Source of the DNA: DASQZK01 sp963809925
Lineage (GTDB): Bacteria > Bacteroidota > Bacteroidia > Bacteroidales > GCA-2748055
Length of the DNA stretch: 64,000 bases
Direction: 5' to 3'
Assembly: GCA_963809925.1 (NCBI GenBank)
Contig: CAWELH010000006.1
Location: 1 to 64,000, forward strand
In this document: positions 10,183-18,975 of the stretch, piece by piece
How positions within the stretch are numbered: the stretch's first letter is position 1
How the letters are laid out: every line of letters starts with the position of its first letter
Notes under the pieces: model-generated
The model's database searches: none
The model's input: the letters and a program-made list of their open reading frames with translations, nothing else
What the model was told of the DNA's origin: nothing
Program-made: the position numbers and the translations under genes

Positions 10183-13100
10183 ATGAATTTTATGAATTTA
10201 TCTTTAAAACTGTACAGCATTTTTTTTTGCTGTCTGATGTCTTTATTGTCAGGCAGTGCAGCGTCATACGATCCATTCATTACTGCGGATCACCCGGTAA
10301 TCAGCAGATTTAATTTGCCTGGATACTTCAATTTTCATAAAATTAATGAACTATCATTTGATAGCAGAGGCCTTATTTATCTTGCCGCTGATTACAGGAT
10401 ATCCATATTTAACGGATCATCGTGGGAATATGTTTCAACACAGGGCAAAACCTTTATGACCGTAACAGCCGACGATCAGATATATACCACAGACGGATCT
10501 AGGCTTGGGATTTTAACTACCGACACCTCTTTCAGGTACTGCATCATTGACCGTGATACTCTGCTGCCTGATCCGGAAAATGGTATCCGTAATATCCGGC
10601 AGATCAAGAGCGAAGGCGAACAGATTTATCTGAATATCAATGGCAGGATATATTTCCTTTCTGATGGTCGTATCAGATTACTACCCTGGTTTGGAACCGG
10701 AGCGGAACTGAAGGAGACGGGCGGAAAGCTGATTGCCTCAGGCCCGGCAGGCACAGGATTCACCGGGAGTACGATTGGGCAAACAGATATTCATAGTGAA
10801 CTGTCCTATCCCGCTTTATTCTGCAAGCGTCCGGGTGGATACCTGGAATACGATCTGGGCGAAAAAACATTTACAGCTCTGAATGATAACCTGGAAATCG
10901 CTGGAATCTGGAAAGCAGGTACTGAGTCGGGAATCATCGATATGATTTATGATGAAAACGGACATTTTTTCTTCCTTGATGAAAACCTGTCTATCCTTAT
11001 CACCGATATTAACGGAAAGACACTTGGCCAAATCACCGATACACCGCTGAGTAAAAATTCTACCTCAAATCATTTCGTAAGGTCGCCATATGGTCAGATC
11101 TGGTTGGTACAAGATCACAGTATTTATTGCATTGACTATCCCTGCAGCTTTTTACAACTGGCGGAAGCAGATAATCAGGGTGACATAGAAGATTTTCTTT
11201 TGTACAAGGATACGCTCTACCTGGCCACTAACAAGGGATTGTTTTTCTATTCAGAAGGATGGAAACCCCTTTTTCATAAGCCGGTTTATAAACTTCTTTC
11301 ATCCGGTAATAATCTCTATGCCCTTGGGAATGATGAGTTGTATGTCGTATCCGGCCTCAGCCTTTCTTCATCCCCGATTCCCCGGTTACGGGATGTCATT
11401 TTGGATCAGGTCTCAGGGAACCTTGTTATGGCTGTCGACAGCGGGTTTAGGATTATCAAGATTCCTGGCAGGCTTCCGCCTGAAGTCTTTCTTCCATCAA
11501 CATTGCTCCCAATAAAATCCCTTTCGGCAGGCGATACCCTTTATTACATATCCGGCAATAACATTCATAAAATCAGTATTACCGACGGCATCGACAGGCA
11601 GGTCTCCCTGCCACGCTCTATTCGGGAAGAAAACATTAGAAAAATGGTGTGGTGGCAGAACAAAGTCGCACTCATCACCCGTGATAAAATCCTGACACTA
11701 TCCGGAAATTCCGTAAAATCAGTGTATGAACTCAGGGATGACCAGTTTAAGGATCAGATCATTGACGCCGTGGTTCTAAATCAGGATGAGATAGCTCTTA
11801 TTGAAAAAAATGACTGGAACGAAGGTGAACTGGTTGTTTATAATGCAGTCAGAGACACATCGATCAATGTCCCGGTTCCTGTAAGAATATCCCCCTATTC
11901 CATTCAGGTCAGAGGTCTAAATGACAGTACTTTAATATTCTCTGACAATCTAAACATATACCTGCTTAAGACTACTCTTCCCGCCGGGGCAAAACATTAC
12001 TACCCATTGATCATCACCATCATTGCAGGTGGGGACACTATTCTCTCCAATTCATCTTATGAAGCGGCCCGGCCTCTGTTACACGACAAGCTGAACAATA
12101 TACCATACAGAAACAATGATCTCCGGGTATTCTTCAGTACAACCGACTATGTGCCCGGATTAAAAAAATATCAGTATCAGATTAATGCTTCCGGAAATGA
12201 TTGGTCAGACTGGCAACTTGGAAATATACTGAAACTTGAGGATCTCAGAGAAGGTGACTATATTCTAAAAACACGATTTATCAATAATCAGGGAATCATC
12301 TCCGTGCCTGCCGAGCTACACTTTACTGTAAATCCTCCGCTGATGCTTACCTGGTATGCCTGGTGTGCATACGGTATCGTCGGCTTTATCATTTTTTTCG
12401 TTCTCTATAAATCCTACAGATTTAGAATGCACAAGCTGGATACACTTCCCTCGCCCTCAAATACGGAAACTTTGCAAAAGTCTGATTCTGGGAGTGAAAA
12501 TAAAGCCTATGAATTCATCACGACCATTGAACCGGAAGGCAAGATGAAGAAGACAAAATGGGACAAATATGAAATGGCTACAGTTTTGTTTTCCGACATC
12601 CAGGGTTTTACCAAAATTGCCGAGCAGATGAATCCTGAACGTCTGATCGACGAACTTGATACGTTCTTCTTTCATTTTGATTCGGTTGTAGAAAAGTACA
12701 ATATTGAAAAGATAAAGACCATCGGGGATGCGTATATGGCAGCAGGAGGCATTCCTAAGAAAAACAGTACAAATCCTATAGAAGTCGTACTGGCGGCACT
12801 CGAAATGCAGCAGTACATGATGCATCTAAAAAAATTGAATATTGATATCTGGGATCTCCGGATAGGAATCCACTCAGGTCCTGTTATTGCCGGCACCATC
12901 GGACAAAAGAAGCGGTCCTATGATATCTGGGGTGATACGGTAAATACCGCCAGCAGGATGGAGTCATCGGGCTCGCCCGGGAAGGTGAATATTTCCGGGA
13001 TGACCTTCAATCTCATCAAAGACTACTTCATTTGTGAATATCGCGGCAAAATACCGGTGAAGTACAAGGGAAACATCGATATGTATTTTGTAAAAGGGTT

Positions 13101-13746
13101 AAGGCCTGAACTTTCGATCAACCTTGCCGGCATTCCGAACCGGAAGTTTTTCCTCAAGCTTCAGTTGCAGAGGCTGATCGATCTCGAAGATTATACCTAC
13201 GACAGGCTTGAAGTGGAACTGCCTGCAAATGTATATTTCCATAATCTGAATTATGCGAAGCAAATTTACAGTCATGCCGGCCTGTTATGTAAGGCTGAAG
13301 ATCTAGATCTGGAGGAAGCCCTGATGATCAGGACAGCGACCCTCTTGCTTCCGCTTGGATATATCACGTCCTACGAAAATCCGGAAAAGCAGGCAGCAGC
13401 TATCGCCACGGAGATCCTACCCGAATATTTTTATTCAGAAAAACAAACCAATCTGATTACCAACCTTATCCTTTCAACAAAATTACCCGCATCTCCAAGA
13501 AACCTTCTTGAAAAGATCATGGCGGATACGCGAATGGAATACCTTGGCAGGATCGACTTTATAAAACTATACAAATTGCTGTTCCTCGAACATAATGAAT
13601 TTCACCCTCCCGTTGAGATCCGTGAGTGGAAGGAGGAACAAATCAACATTTTAGCCTCCCATGAGTTCTTTACTGAAGGAGCCAGGCGTTTACGCGAAGT
13701 AAGCGCCGCCGAACAGATAAAGAAAATCGAAGAAGATGATCTGTAA
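10183..13746 (+). CDS. Propeller-sensor class III adenylate cyclase with degenerate HD domain
   Basis: Of 1,187 residues, 1-28 form a signal peptide. About 30-630 is a propeller-like sensor region, 640-715 a Y_Y_Y-type immunoglobulin domain, and 720-745 one membrane helix (WCAYGIVGFIIFFVLY). About 797-965 is a class III nucleotide cyclase. Both metal aspartates are present (FSDIQGF, IGDAYMAAGG), as are the transition-state Asn and Arg (NTASRM). The base-selecting positions are Lys (KIKTIGD) and Asp (SYDIWGD), which predicts ATP rather than GTP. The last 200 residues resemble an HD phosphohydrolase, but the expected HD pair reads LP in LLLPLGYI and the upstream HxxEH-type His is Tyr (HNLNYA). 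The model is an outside signal controlling cAMP synthesis, with the dead HD acting as a regulatory or dimerisation module. No cAMP receptor or phosphodiesterase is nearby. Confidence 0.85.
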   Translation: MNFMNLSLKLYSIFFCCLMSLLSGSAASYDPFITADHPVISRFNLPGYFNFHKINELSFDSRGLIYLAADYRISIFNGSSWEYVSTQGKTFMTVTADDQIYTTDGSRLGILTTDTSFRYCIIDRDTLLPDPENGIRNIRQIKSEGEQIYLNINGRIYFLSDGRIRLLPWFGTGAELKETGGKLIASGPAGTGFTGSTIGQTDIHSELSYPALFCKRPGGYLEYDLGEKTFTALNDNLEIAGIWKAGTESGIIDMIYDENGHFFFLDENLSILITDINGKTLGQITDTPLSKNSTSNHFVRSPYGQIWLVQDHSIYCIDYPCSFLQLAEADNQGDIEDFLLYKDTLYLATNKGLFFYSEGWKPLFHKPVYKLLSSGNNLYALGNDELYVVSGLSLSSSPIPRLRDVILDQVSGNLVMAVDSGFRIIKIPGRLPPEVFLPSTLLPIKSLSAGDTLYYISGNNIHKISITDGIDRQVSLPRSIREENIRKMVWWQNKVALITRDKILTLSGNSVKSVYELRDDQFKDQIIDAVVLNQDEIALIEKNDWNEGELVVYNAVRDTSINVPVPVRISPYSIQVRGLNDSTLIFSDNLNIYLLKTTLPAGAKHYYPLIITIIAGGDTILSNSSYEAARPLLHDKLNNIPYRNNDLRVFFSTTDYVPGLKKYQYQINASGNDWSDWQLGNILKLEDLREGDYILKTRFINNQGIISVPAELHFTVNPPLMLTWYAWCAYGIVGFIIFFVLYKSYRFRMHKLDTLPSPSNTETLQKSDSGSENKAYEFITTIEPEGKMKKTKWDKYEMATVLFSDIQGFTKIAEQMNPERLIDELDTFFFHFDSVVEKYNIEKIKTIGDAYMAAGGIPKKNSTNPIEVVLAALEMQQYMMHLKKLNIDIWDLRIGIHSGPVIAGTIGQKKRSYDIWGDTVNTASRMESSGSPGKVNISGMTFNLIKDYFICEYRGKIPVKYKGNIDMYFVKGLRPELSINLAGIPNRKFFLKLQLQRLIDLEDYTYDRLEVELPANVYFHNLNYAKQIYSHAGLLCKAEDLDLEEALMIRTATLLLPLGYITSYENPEKQAAAIATEILPEYFYSEKQTNLITNLILSTKLPASPRNLLEKIMADTRMEYLGRIDFIKLYKLLFLEHNEFHPPVEIREWKEEQINILASHEFFTEGARRLREVSAAEQIKKIEEDDL

Positions 13747-13833
13747 TTAATCATTATATAACATCTCATCCTACCTTGGCACACTGGAGGGTTTTCTGTA
13801 ATTTTGAAGCATGCAAATACAAATTATGAGAAT

Positions 13834-14850
13834 ATGGAATTAGACTGGAAAAACCTGGGATTCGGATTCAGACCTACCGAATATAATGTCAGATGCTGCT
13901 ACAAGGATGGTAAATGGGGAGAACTAGAGGTTTCCTCTTCTCAGTACCTGAACATTCACATCTCTGCCACTTGTCTGCACTATGGTCAGGAGGCGTTTGA
14001 GGGTATGAAAGCCTTTATGGGCAGGGACAGACAAATCAGGTTGTTCCGCTGGCCGGATAATGCACGGCGTTTGAAATCTTCGGCAGAGGGAATCAAACTG
14101 GCTGTAGTCCCTGACGAATTGTTTCACCAGGCCATTCTGAAAGCTATTCAGCTCAACAAGAAGTTTGTTCCGCCGTATGGTCAGGGTGCTGCCCTCTATA
14201 TCCGGCCACTTCTAATTGGTACAAGCCCTGAAATTGGTGTTAAACCTGCGCAAGAATATACCTTCATCGTATTTGTAATGCCTGTCGGCCCATACTTTAA
14301 GGAAGGTTTTAAACCGGTCAATCTCATGATCTGCCGCGATTTCGACAGAGCAGCACCCAAAGGCACAGGCCATATCAAAGTTGGCGGGAACTATGCAGCC
14401 AGTCTTACCTCTCTTGAAAAAGCACACAATGGAGGCTACGGAACGGCTCTTTACCTTGATGCCTGTGAAAAGAAGTATATCGATGAAGCTGGTCCGGCAA
14501 ATTTCTTTGGAATAAAGGGAAACAGCTATATCACTCCTGATTCACGTTCCATCCTTCCTTCAATCACCAATATGAGTCTTCAGGAACTTGCCCGCGATAT
14601 GGGAATGAAGGTTGAAAAAAGACCTGTTCCGGTTGAAGAACTGGAGGAATTCGATGAAGCAGGAGCTTGCGGTACCGCCGCCGTCATAAGTCCTATTGGT
14701 AAAATCATTGACCCGGAAAAAAATAAGATCTACGAAATAAGTAAAAACGGAAGCACCGGTCCAGTTTGTGAAAAACTCTATAAACGACTCACCCAAATTC
14801 AAAACGGGGACGAAGCCGATAAGTTCGGGTGGATTGAAATCGTTGACTGA
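13834..14850 (+). CDS. ilvE: Branched-chain amino acid aminotransferase
   Basis: A fold-type IV PLP enzyme that interconverts Leu/Ile/Val with their 2-oxo acids using glutamate/2-oxoglutarate. Motifs include LHYGQEAFEGMKAF, the PLP lysine in GHIKVGGNYAAS, YIDEAGPANFFG and GACGTAAVISPIG. I place the start at the ATG at 13834 (MELDWKNLGFGF), which gives 338 residues and matches how family members usually begin. A TTG at 13804 would add ten residues without homologous character. It lies 87 nt after the cyclase stop on the same strand. Confidence 0.95.
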   Translation: MELDWKNLGFGFRPTEYNVRCCYKDGKWGELEVSSSQYLNIHISATCLHYGQEAFEGMKAFMGRDRQIRLFRWPDNARRLKSSAEGIKLAVVPDELFHQAILKAIQLNKKFVPPYGQGAALYIRPLLIGTSPEIGVKPAQEYTFIVFVMPVGPYFKEGFKPVNLMICRDFDRAAPKGTGHIKVGGNYAASLTSLEKAHNGGYGTALYLDACEKKYIDEAGPANFFGIKGNSYITPDSRSILPSITNMSLQELARDMGMKVEKRPVPVEELEEFDEAGACGTAAVISPIGKIIDPEKNKIYEISKNGSTGPVCEKLYKRLTQIQNGDEADKFGWIEIVD

Positions 14851-15054
14851 CCATGACTTTCCCTGTTTAGTATAAGGTGCCTGACATCCCCCCTGTCTGT
14901 AGCAAACCGAAACGTGCCCTGCAGATTTAGTGCTAATTAGCCCAGGTAGCCAGGATTATTCCGTTTTTTCCATTTATGGCCTGCCTCACCCTATAATTTT
15001 TCCCTTTGTACCTGTCAAAGCGCTTTTTTATTTTATATTGGGCCTAATTTATTA

Positions 15055-15062
15055 TAAATTTG
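15055..15062 (+). promoter_or_regulatory. Possible -7 box of the ftsX operon
   Basis: TAAATTTG is a full match to TAnnTTTG, 22 nt before the ftsX ATG. The -33 position has only a T-rich stretch. It fits the start of the ftsX-to-queA block after a 234-nt gap. Confidence 0.4.
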
Positions 15063-15084
15063 CCCCTCAATATATTCTTGATCA

Positions 15085-15963
15085 ATGGCTACAAAGGAGA
15101 ATCAGGTCTCAAGAAGACAGCTCAGGAGCTCGTCACTGACCACCGTGATCAGCATAGCCCTGGTGCTTTTCCTGCTCGGGATCGTCGGATTCCTTATGCT
15201 GAATGCAAGAAATATCAGAAACTACGTCAAGGAGAACATCGGCTTCAATGTTGAACTGAAAGATAATCTCAGAGAGGCAGATATGCAGCAGTTAAAGAAA
15301 ATCCTTGATGCTAAAATATATGTCAGAAGTACCGATTTTGTGTCAAAAGAAGAAGCAGCCGTCGAAACCAGGAATGCACTTGGTGAAAATTTTATTGAAT
15401 TCCTGGGTTACAATCCCCTGCCGGCAGTAATAAAAGTCAGACTTAAGGCACCTTATGCCAACCCCGACAGTATACTCTATATCGAAAAAGAATTAAAAGC
15501 ATACCCTCAAATCAATGATATCATTTACAGGAAGACACTTGTGCATGAGATCAATGCCAATGTGAATAATATCAGCCTGGTCATCATCTCCTTCTCTTTT
15601 CTGCTGCTTCTTATCGCGCTCACACTGATAAACAATACCATCCGACTAAGTATCTATTCAAAGCGATTCATTATTCATACCATGAGGCTCGTTGGAGCTA
15701 CCAAAGGATTTATCAGGAGACCGTTTGTATTGGGCGGAGTCTATCATGGTCTTGTGGCCTCATTCATCGCCATCGCATTACTTATGGGCTTGATCTTTCT
15801 CGCCCAGAAACAGGTCACTGATATCCTATATATCCTCGATCCGGATATTATCGGATTACTTTTCATAGCCGTAATCATCACAGGAATCGTCATCAGCATG
15901 GTATCAACTTTTTTTGCGGTGAACAAATATTTGAACCTCAAGCGGGATGACCTGTATTACTAA
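15085..15963 (+). CDS. ftsX: Cell division protein FtsX
   Basis: The membrane subunit of FtsEX, the ABC-type complex that couples division to activation of cell-wall hydrolases. In 292 residues it shows the FtsX plan: one N-terminal helix (about 20-42), a periplasmic domain (about 43-165), then three helices, including VIISFSFLLLLIALTLI and the final IIGLLFIAVIITGIVISM. The cytoplasmic RLVGATKGFIRRPF segment is the conserved coupling region. No ftsE lies in the window, which is common in Bacteroidota, where the two are often apart. It heads a tight co-directional block. Confidence 0.93.
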   Translation: MATKENQVSRRQLRSSSLTTVISIALVLFLLGIVGFLMLNARNIRNYVKENIGFNVELKDNLREADMQQLKKILDAKIYVRSTDFVSKEEAAVETRNALGENFIEFLGYNPLPAVIKVRLKAPYANPDSILYIEKELKAYPQINDIIYRKTLVHEINANVNNISLVIISFSFLLLLIALTLINNTIRLSIYSKRFIIHTMRLVGATKGFIRRPFVLGGVYHGLVASFIAIALLMGLIFLAQKQVTDILYILDPDIIGLLFIAVIITGIVISMVSTFFAVNKYLNLKRDDLYY

Positions 15964-16091
15964 AAAACCGCTCTGCCCGCCCGGACGTCATGTCGGATTC
16001 TTTAGCCCGGGTCAGTTGGCCATATACTGAAACAAATTGCTATATTGCACGTTTGATTAAAATTAACGGAGTACTTACAAATCAATTTACA

Positions 16092-16352
16092 ATGAGTAAA
16101 AACATCCCAGATACCAAACCGGATTTCCCTCTCCAGAAAGAGAATTACATTCTCCTGATTATAGGATTCCTCATTATTATCATCGGATTTGTTTTCATGA
16201 TCGGAGGAGGCTCGAGCGATCCGAACATATTCAACGGCAAGGAACTCTTCAGTTTCAGGCGTATTACCCTGGCTCCCATCGTGGTACTTTTCGGATTCGT
16301 ATTTGAGATATGGGCCATTATGAAAAAACCAAAAAATCATTCTGCAGAATAA
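16092..16352 (+). CDS. DUF3098 small membrane protein
   Basis: An 86-residue protein with two membrane helices (YILLIIGFLIIIIGFVFMIGG and ITLAPIVVLFGFVFEIWAI) separated by a short loop with ELFSFRRITLAP. This matches the DUF3098 family, found between ftsX and uppP in Bacteroidota. Function unknown; position suggests an envelope or division role. The frame is open from 15990, but I choose the ATG at 16092 because the upstream residues do not look like family sequence. Confidence 0.85.
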   Translation: MSKNIPDTKPDFPLQKENYILLIIGFLIIIIGFVFMIGGGSSDPNIFNGKELFSFRRITLAPIVVLFGFVFEIWAIMKKPKNHSAE

Positions 16353-16358
16353 TCTGAC

Positions 16359-17144
16359 ATGAACTGGATAGAAGCGATTATCCTTGGCATCGTCCAGGGA
16401 TTAACCGAGTTCCTGCCGGTCAGCAGTAGCGGCCACCTGGAAATCGGACAGGTTTTACTTGGTACCGATATCAATCAAAACCTGACATTTACGGTTGTTG
16501 TACACGGCGCAACTGTGTTGAGCACCATTGTGGTTTTTTTCTCAGAAATCGTCACACTTCTTAAGGAAGGCCTAACCTTCAAATATAACGATTCAACAAA
16601 GTACATCCTGAAAATTCTGCTCTCAATGGTTCCCGTACTAATCGTTGGACTGCTTTTTAAAGAGCAGGTAGAACAGTTCTTTACCGGAAATCTGAAATTT
16701 GTCGGATCGATGCTGCTTGTAACAGCAGTGTTCCTGGGACTTGCCTCCCTGAAAAGAAAAGAAGGTCTAAAACACATTCCTTTCGTAGATGCTCTGATTA
16801 TCGGTATAGCACAGGCACTTGCTGTCATACCCGGAATCTCAAGATCCGGAGCTACCATTTCCACCGGCGTTTTACTCGGTAACAGACGCGATGAAATCGC
16901 CCGATTTTCCTTCCTGATGGTATTGCTTCCCATCATCGGCGCTAACCTTATCGATATTCTGAAGATGGACAAAATACAGGGAGGGGGGATCAATGGCTTT
17001 GTGCTACTTGCCGGATTCCTCGCTGCATTCATATCCGGTTTATTTGCCTGCCGATGGATGATAAATATTGTCAAGAAGGGTAAACTTATCTATTTTGCAG
17101 TCTACTGTGTACTTTTAGGCCTTACCGCTATTATATTTGCATAA
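16359..17144 (+). CDS. uppP: Undecaprenyl-diphosphatase
   Basis: An integral membrane enzyme that dephosphorylates undecaprenyl diphosphate to recycle the lipid carrier for peptidoglycan and surface polysaccharides. The two active-site signatures are GLTEFLPVSSSGHL near the N-terminus and GISRSGATIS in the second half. The 261-residue length and the alternating hydrophobic helices are normal. The start is 6 nt after the DUF3098 stop. Confidence 0.97.
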   Translation: MNWIEAIILGIVQGLTEFLPVSSSGHLEIGQVLLGTDINQNLTFTVVVHGATVLSTIVVFFSEIVTLLKEGLTFKYNDSTKYILKILLSMVPVLIVGLLFKEQVEQFFTGNLKFVGSMLLVTAVFLGLASLKRKEGLKHIPFVDALIIGIAQALAVIPGISRSGATISTGVLLGNRRDEIARFSFLMVLLPIIGANLIDILKMDKIQGGGINGFVLLAGFLAAFISGLFACRWMINIVKKGKLIYFAVYCVLLGLTAIIFA

Positions 17145-17149
17145 AATTA

Positions 17150-17854
17150 ATGGTGGACAATATATTAAATACCTATCCCACAGAAGGTGAAATTATCCTG
17201 ATTGATAAGGATTTGTACTGGACATCTTTTGATGTGGTAAATAAGGTAAAAAACGTTCTTTGCAGTAAATACGGACAGAAGAAACTTAAGGTAGGTCATG
17301 CCGGCACCCTGGATCCTCTTGCTACAGGACTGGTCATCGTGTGCAGTGGCAAGCAGACGAAAAATGCACAGATTTATCAGGATGCCGAGAAGGAATATAT
17401 AGGTTCAATCAGGTTGGGAGGTACCACTCCTTCGTATGATCTGGAAACAGGGATCGACACTATTTATCCTTTTGAACATATAACTACTGAAGCTGTTTTA
17501 TCTGTGCTGGAATCATTTAAGGGACCACAGGATCAGGTACCCCCACTGTTTTCAGCAAAAAACCTCAATGGAAAAAGAGCTTACGAATATGCCCGGCAAG
17601 GTAAAGATATTACCCTCAAACCGAACCGGGTCGAATTCTATAACCTTGAGCTACTAAGTTTTGATCCACCGGATGCTATAATTAAAGTTGTGTGCAGTAA
17701 GGGCACCTACATCCGTGCATTTGCAAGAGATCTGGGGTCTGCACTTCAGAGCGGAGCCCATCTAACAGGCTTGAGAAGAACCCGAATAGGACAGTTTAGC
17801 GTGGATAAAGCGCTGTCCATCAACCAGTTTGTCTTGAAAACAGGATCAACATGA
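17150..17854 (+). CDS. truB: tRNA pseudouridine(55) synthase
   Basis: Makes pseudouridine at position 55 in the T-loop of tRNAs. The catalytic Asp is in GHAGTLDPLATGLV, and the GTYIRAFARDLG motif is intact. At 234 residues it is a short bacterial form without a C-terminal PUA domain, the common size in Bacteroidota. The start lies 5 nt after the uppP stop. Confidence 0.97.
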   Translation: MVDNILNTYPTEGEIILIDKDLYWTSFDVVNKVKNVLCSKYGQKKLKVGHAGTLDPLATGLVIVCSGKQTKNAQIYQDAEKEYIGSIRLGGTTPSYDLETGIDTIYPFEHITTEAVLSVLESFKGPQDQVPPLFSAKNLNGKRAYEYARQGKDITLKPNRVEFYNLELLSFDPPDAIIKVVCSKGTYIRAFARDLGSALQSGAHLTGLRRTRIGQFSVDKALSINQFVLKTGST

Positions 17855-17915
17855 AATCGTAAATTAGCACTGTCAGCATAAAAATCAGGAACATACAATA
17901 AAATAAAGGTAGAAA

Positions 17916-18965
17916 ATGAAATTATCACAGTATAAGTTTAACCTTCCCGTTGAATTAATCGCCAAGTACCCCAGTGAAAACCGGGATGAGTCAAGACTTA
18001 TGGTTCTCCACAGGGACACTGGAGAAATCGAGCACAGGATCTTTAAAGATATCATCGAGTATTTTGATAACAATGATGTAATGGTTTTCAATAATACCAA
18101 AGTGTTTCCTGCAAGATTATATGGTAATAAGGAGAAAACCGGTGCTGAAATTGAAGTTTTTTTGCTTCGTGAGCTGAACCGTGAACAACGTCTATGGGAC
18201 GTTCTTGTTGATCCGGCACGAAAAATAAGAATCGGTAATAAACTGTACTTTGGTGAAAATGATGTGCTGGTAGCCGAAGTAATTGATAATACCACATCGA
18301 GGGGGAGAACTTTGAGATTTCTCTACGATGGTGATTACGAAGACTTCAAAAAAACCCTGTACAGCCTTGGTGAAACCCCTCTGCCAAAATTTATTAAAAG
18401 AGATGTCGAACCCGAGGACAGGGAGAGATACCAGACTATATTTGCCAGTCATGAGGGCGCGGTTGCCGCGCCTACAGCAGGGATGCATTTCAGCCGCGAA
18501 TTGATGAAACGTCTTGAAATCAAAGGCATTGATTTTTCCTTCATCACATTGCACGTCGGACTTGGAAATTTCAGGACAGTAGATGTGGAAGATCTTACTA
18601 AGCATAAAATGGATTCTGAAAGAATCGTTATTACTGATGATGCTGCCAACAGGGTGAATGCTGCCAAAGAAACCAGAAATCAGATATGTGCTGTTGGGAC
18701 AACCGTCCTAAGGACCCTGGAAAGTTCCGTTTCCACAGACGGAGAGCTAAAGCCCTACGACGGGTGGACCAATAAGTTCATTTTCCCTCCCTATGAATTC
18801 AGTGTCCCCACCAGTATGGTCTCAAATTTTCATCTCCCTTTATCTACACTTCTGATGATGGTTTCAGCATATGCAGGGTATGATTATCTCATGAAAGCCT
18901 ATAAAATCGCCATTAAAGAAAAATACCGGTACGGAACATATGGAGACGCCATGTTAATTTTGTAA
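17916..18965 (+). CDS. queA: tRNA preQ1(34) S-adenosylmethionine ribosyltransferase-isomerase
   Basis: Transfers and isomerises the ribosyl group of S-adenosylmethionine onto preQ1 in tRNA, giving epoxyqueuosine. The N-terminus YKFNLPVELIAKYPSENRDE, the central AAPTAGMHFS motif, ITLHVGLGNFR and FHLPLSTLLMMVSA near the C-terminus are all family hallmarks. The 349-residue length is normal. It closes the ftsX block and is followed 10 nt later by the GH3-like gene. Confidence 0.97.
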   Translation: MKLSQYKFNLPVELIAKYPSENRDESRLMVLHRDTGEIEHRIFKDIIEYFDNNDVMVFNNTKVFPARLYGNKEKTGAEIEVFLLRELNREQRLWDVLVDPARKIRIGNKLYFGENDVLVAEVIDNTTSRGRTLRFLYDGDYEDFKKTLYSLGETPLPKFIKRDVEPEDRERYQTIFASHEGAVAAPTAGMHFSRELMKRLEIKGIDFSFITLHVGLGNFRTVDVEDLTKHKMDSERIVITDDAANRVNAAKETRNQICAVGTTVLRTLESSVSTDGELKPYDGWTNKFIFPPYEFSVPTSMVSNFHLPLSTLLMMVSAYAGYDYLMKAYKIAIKEKYRYGTYGDAMLIL

Positions 18966-18975
18966 AATTCAGGGA

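Noticed and set aside
16475..17074. 199-codon minus-strand frame inside uppP
   Set aside because: Antisense to a clear uppP with both active-site motifs; the Ser/Arg/Thr/Pro-rich translation is typical of a reverse-strand shadow.
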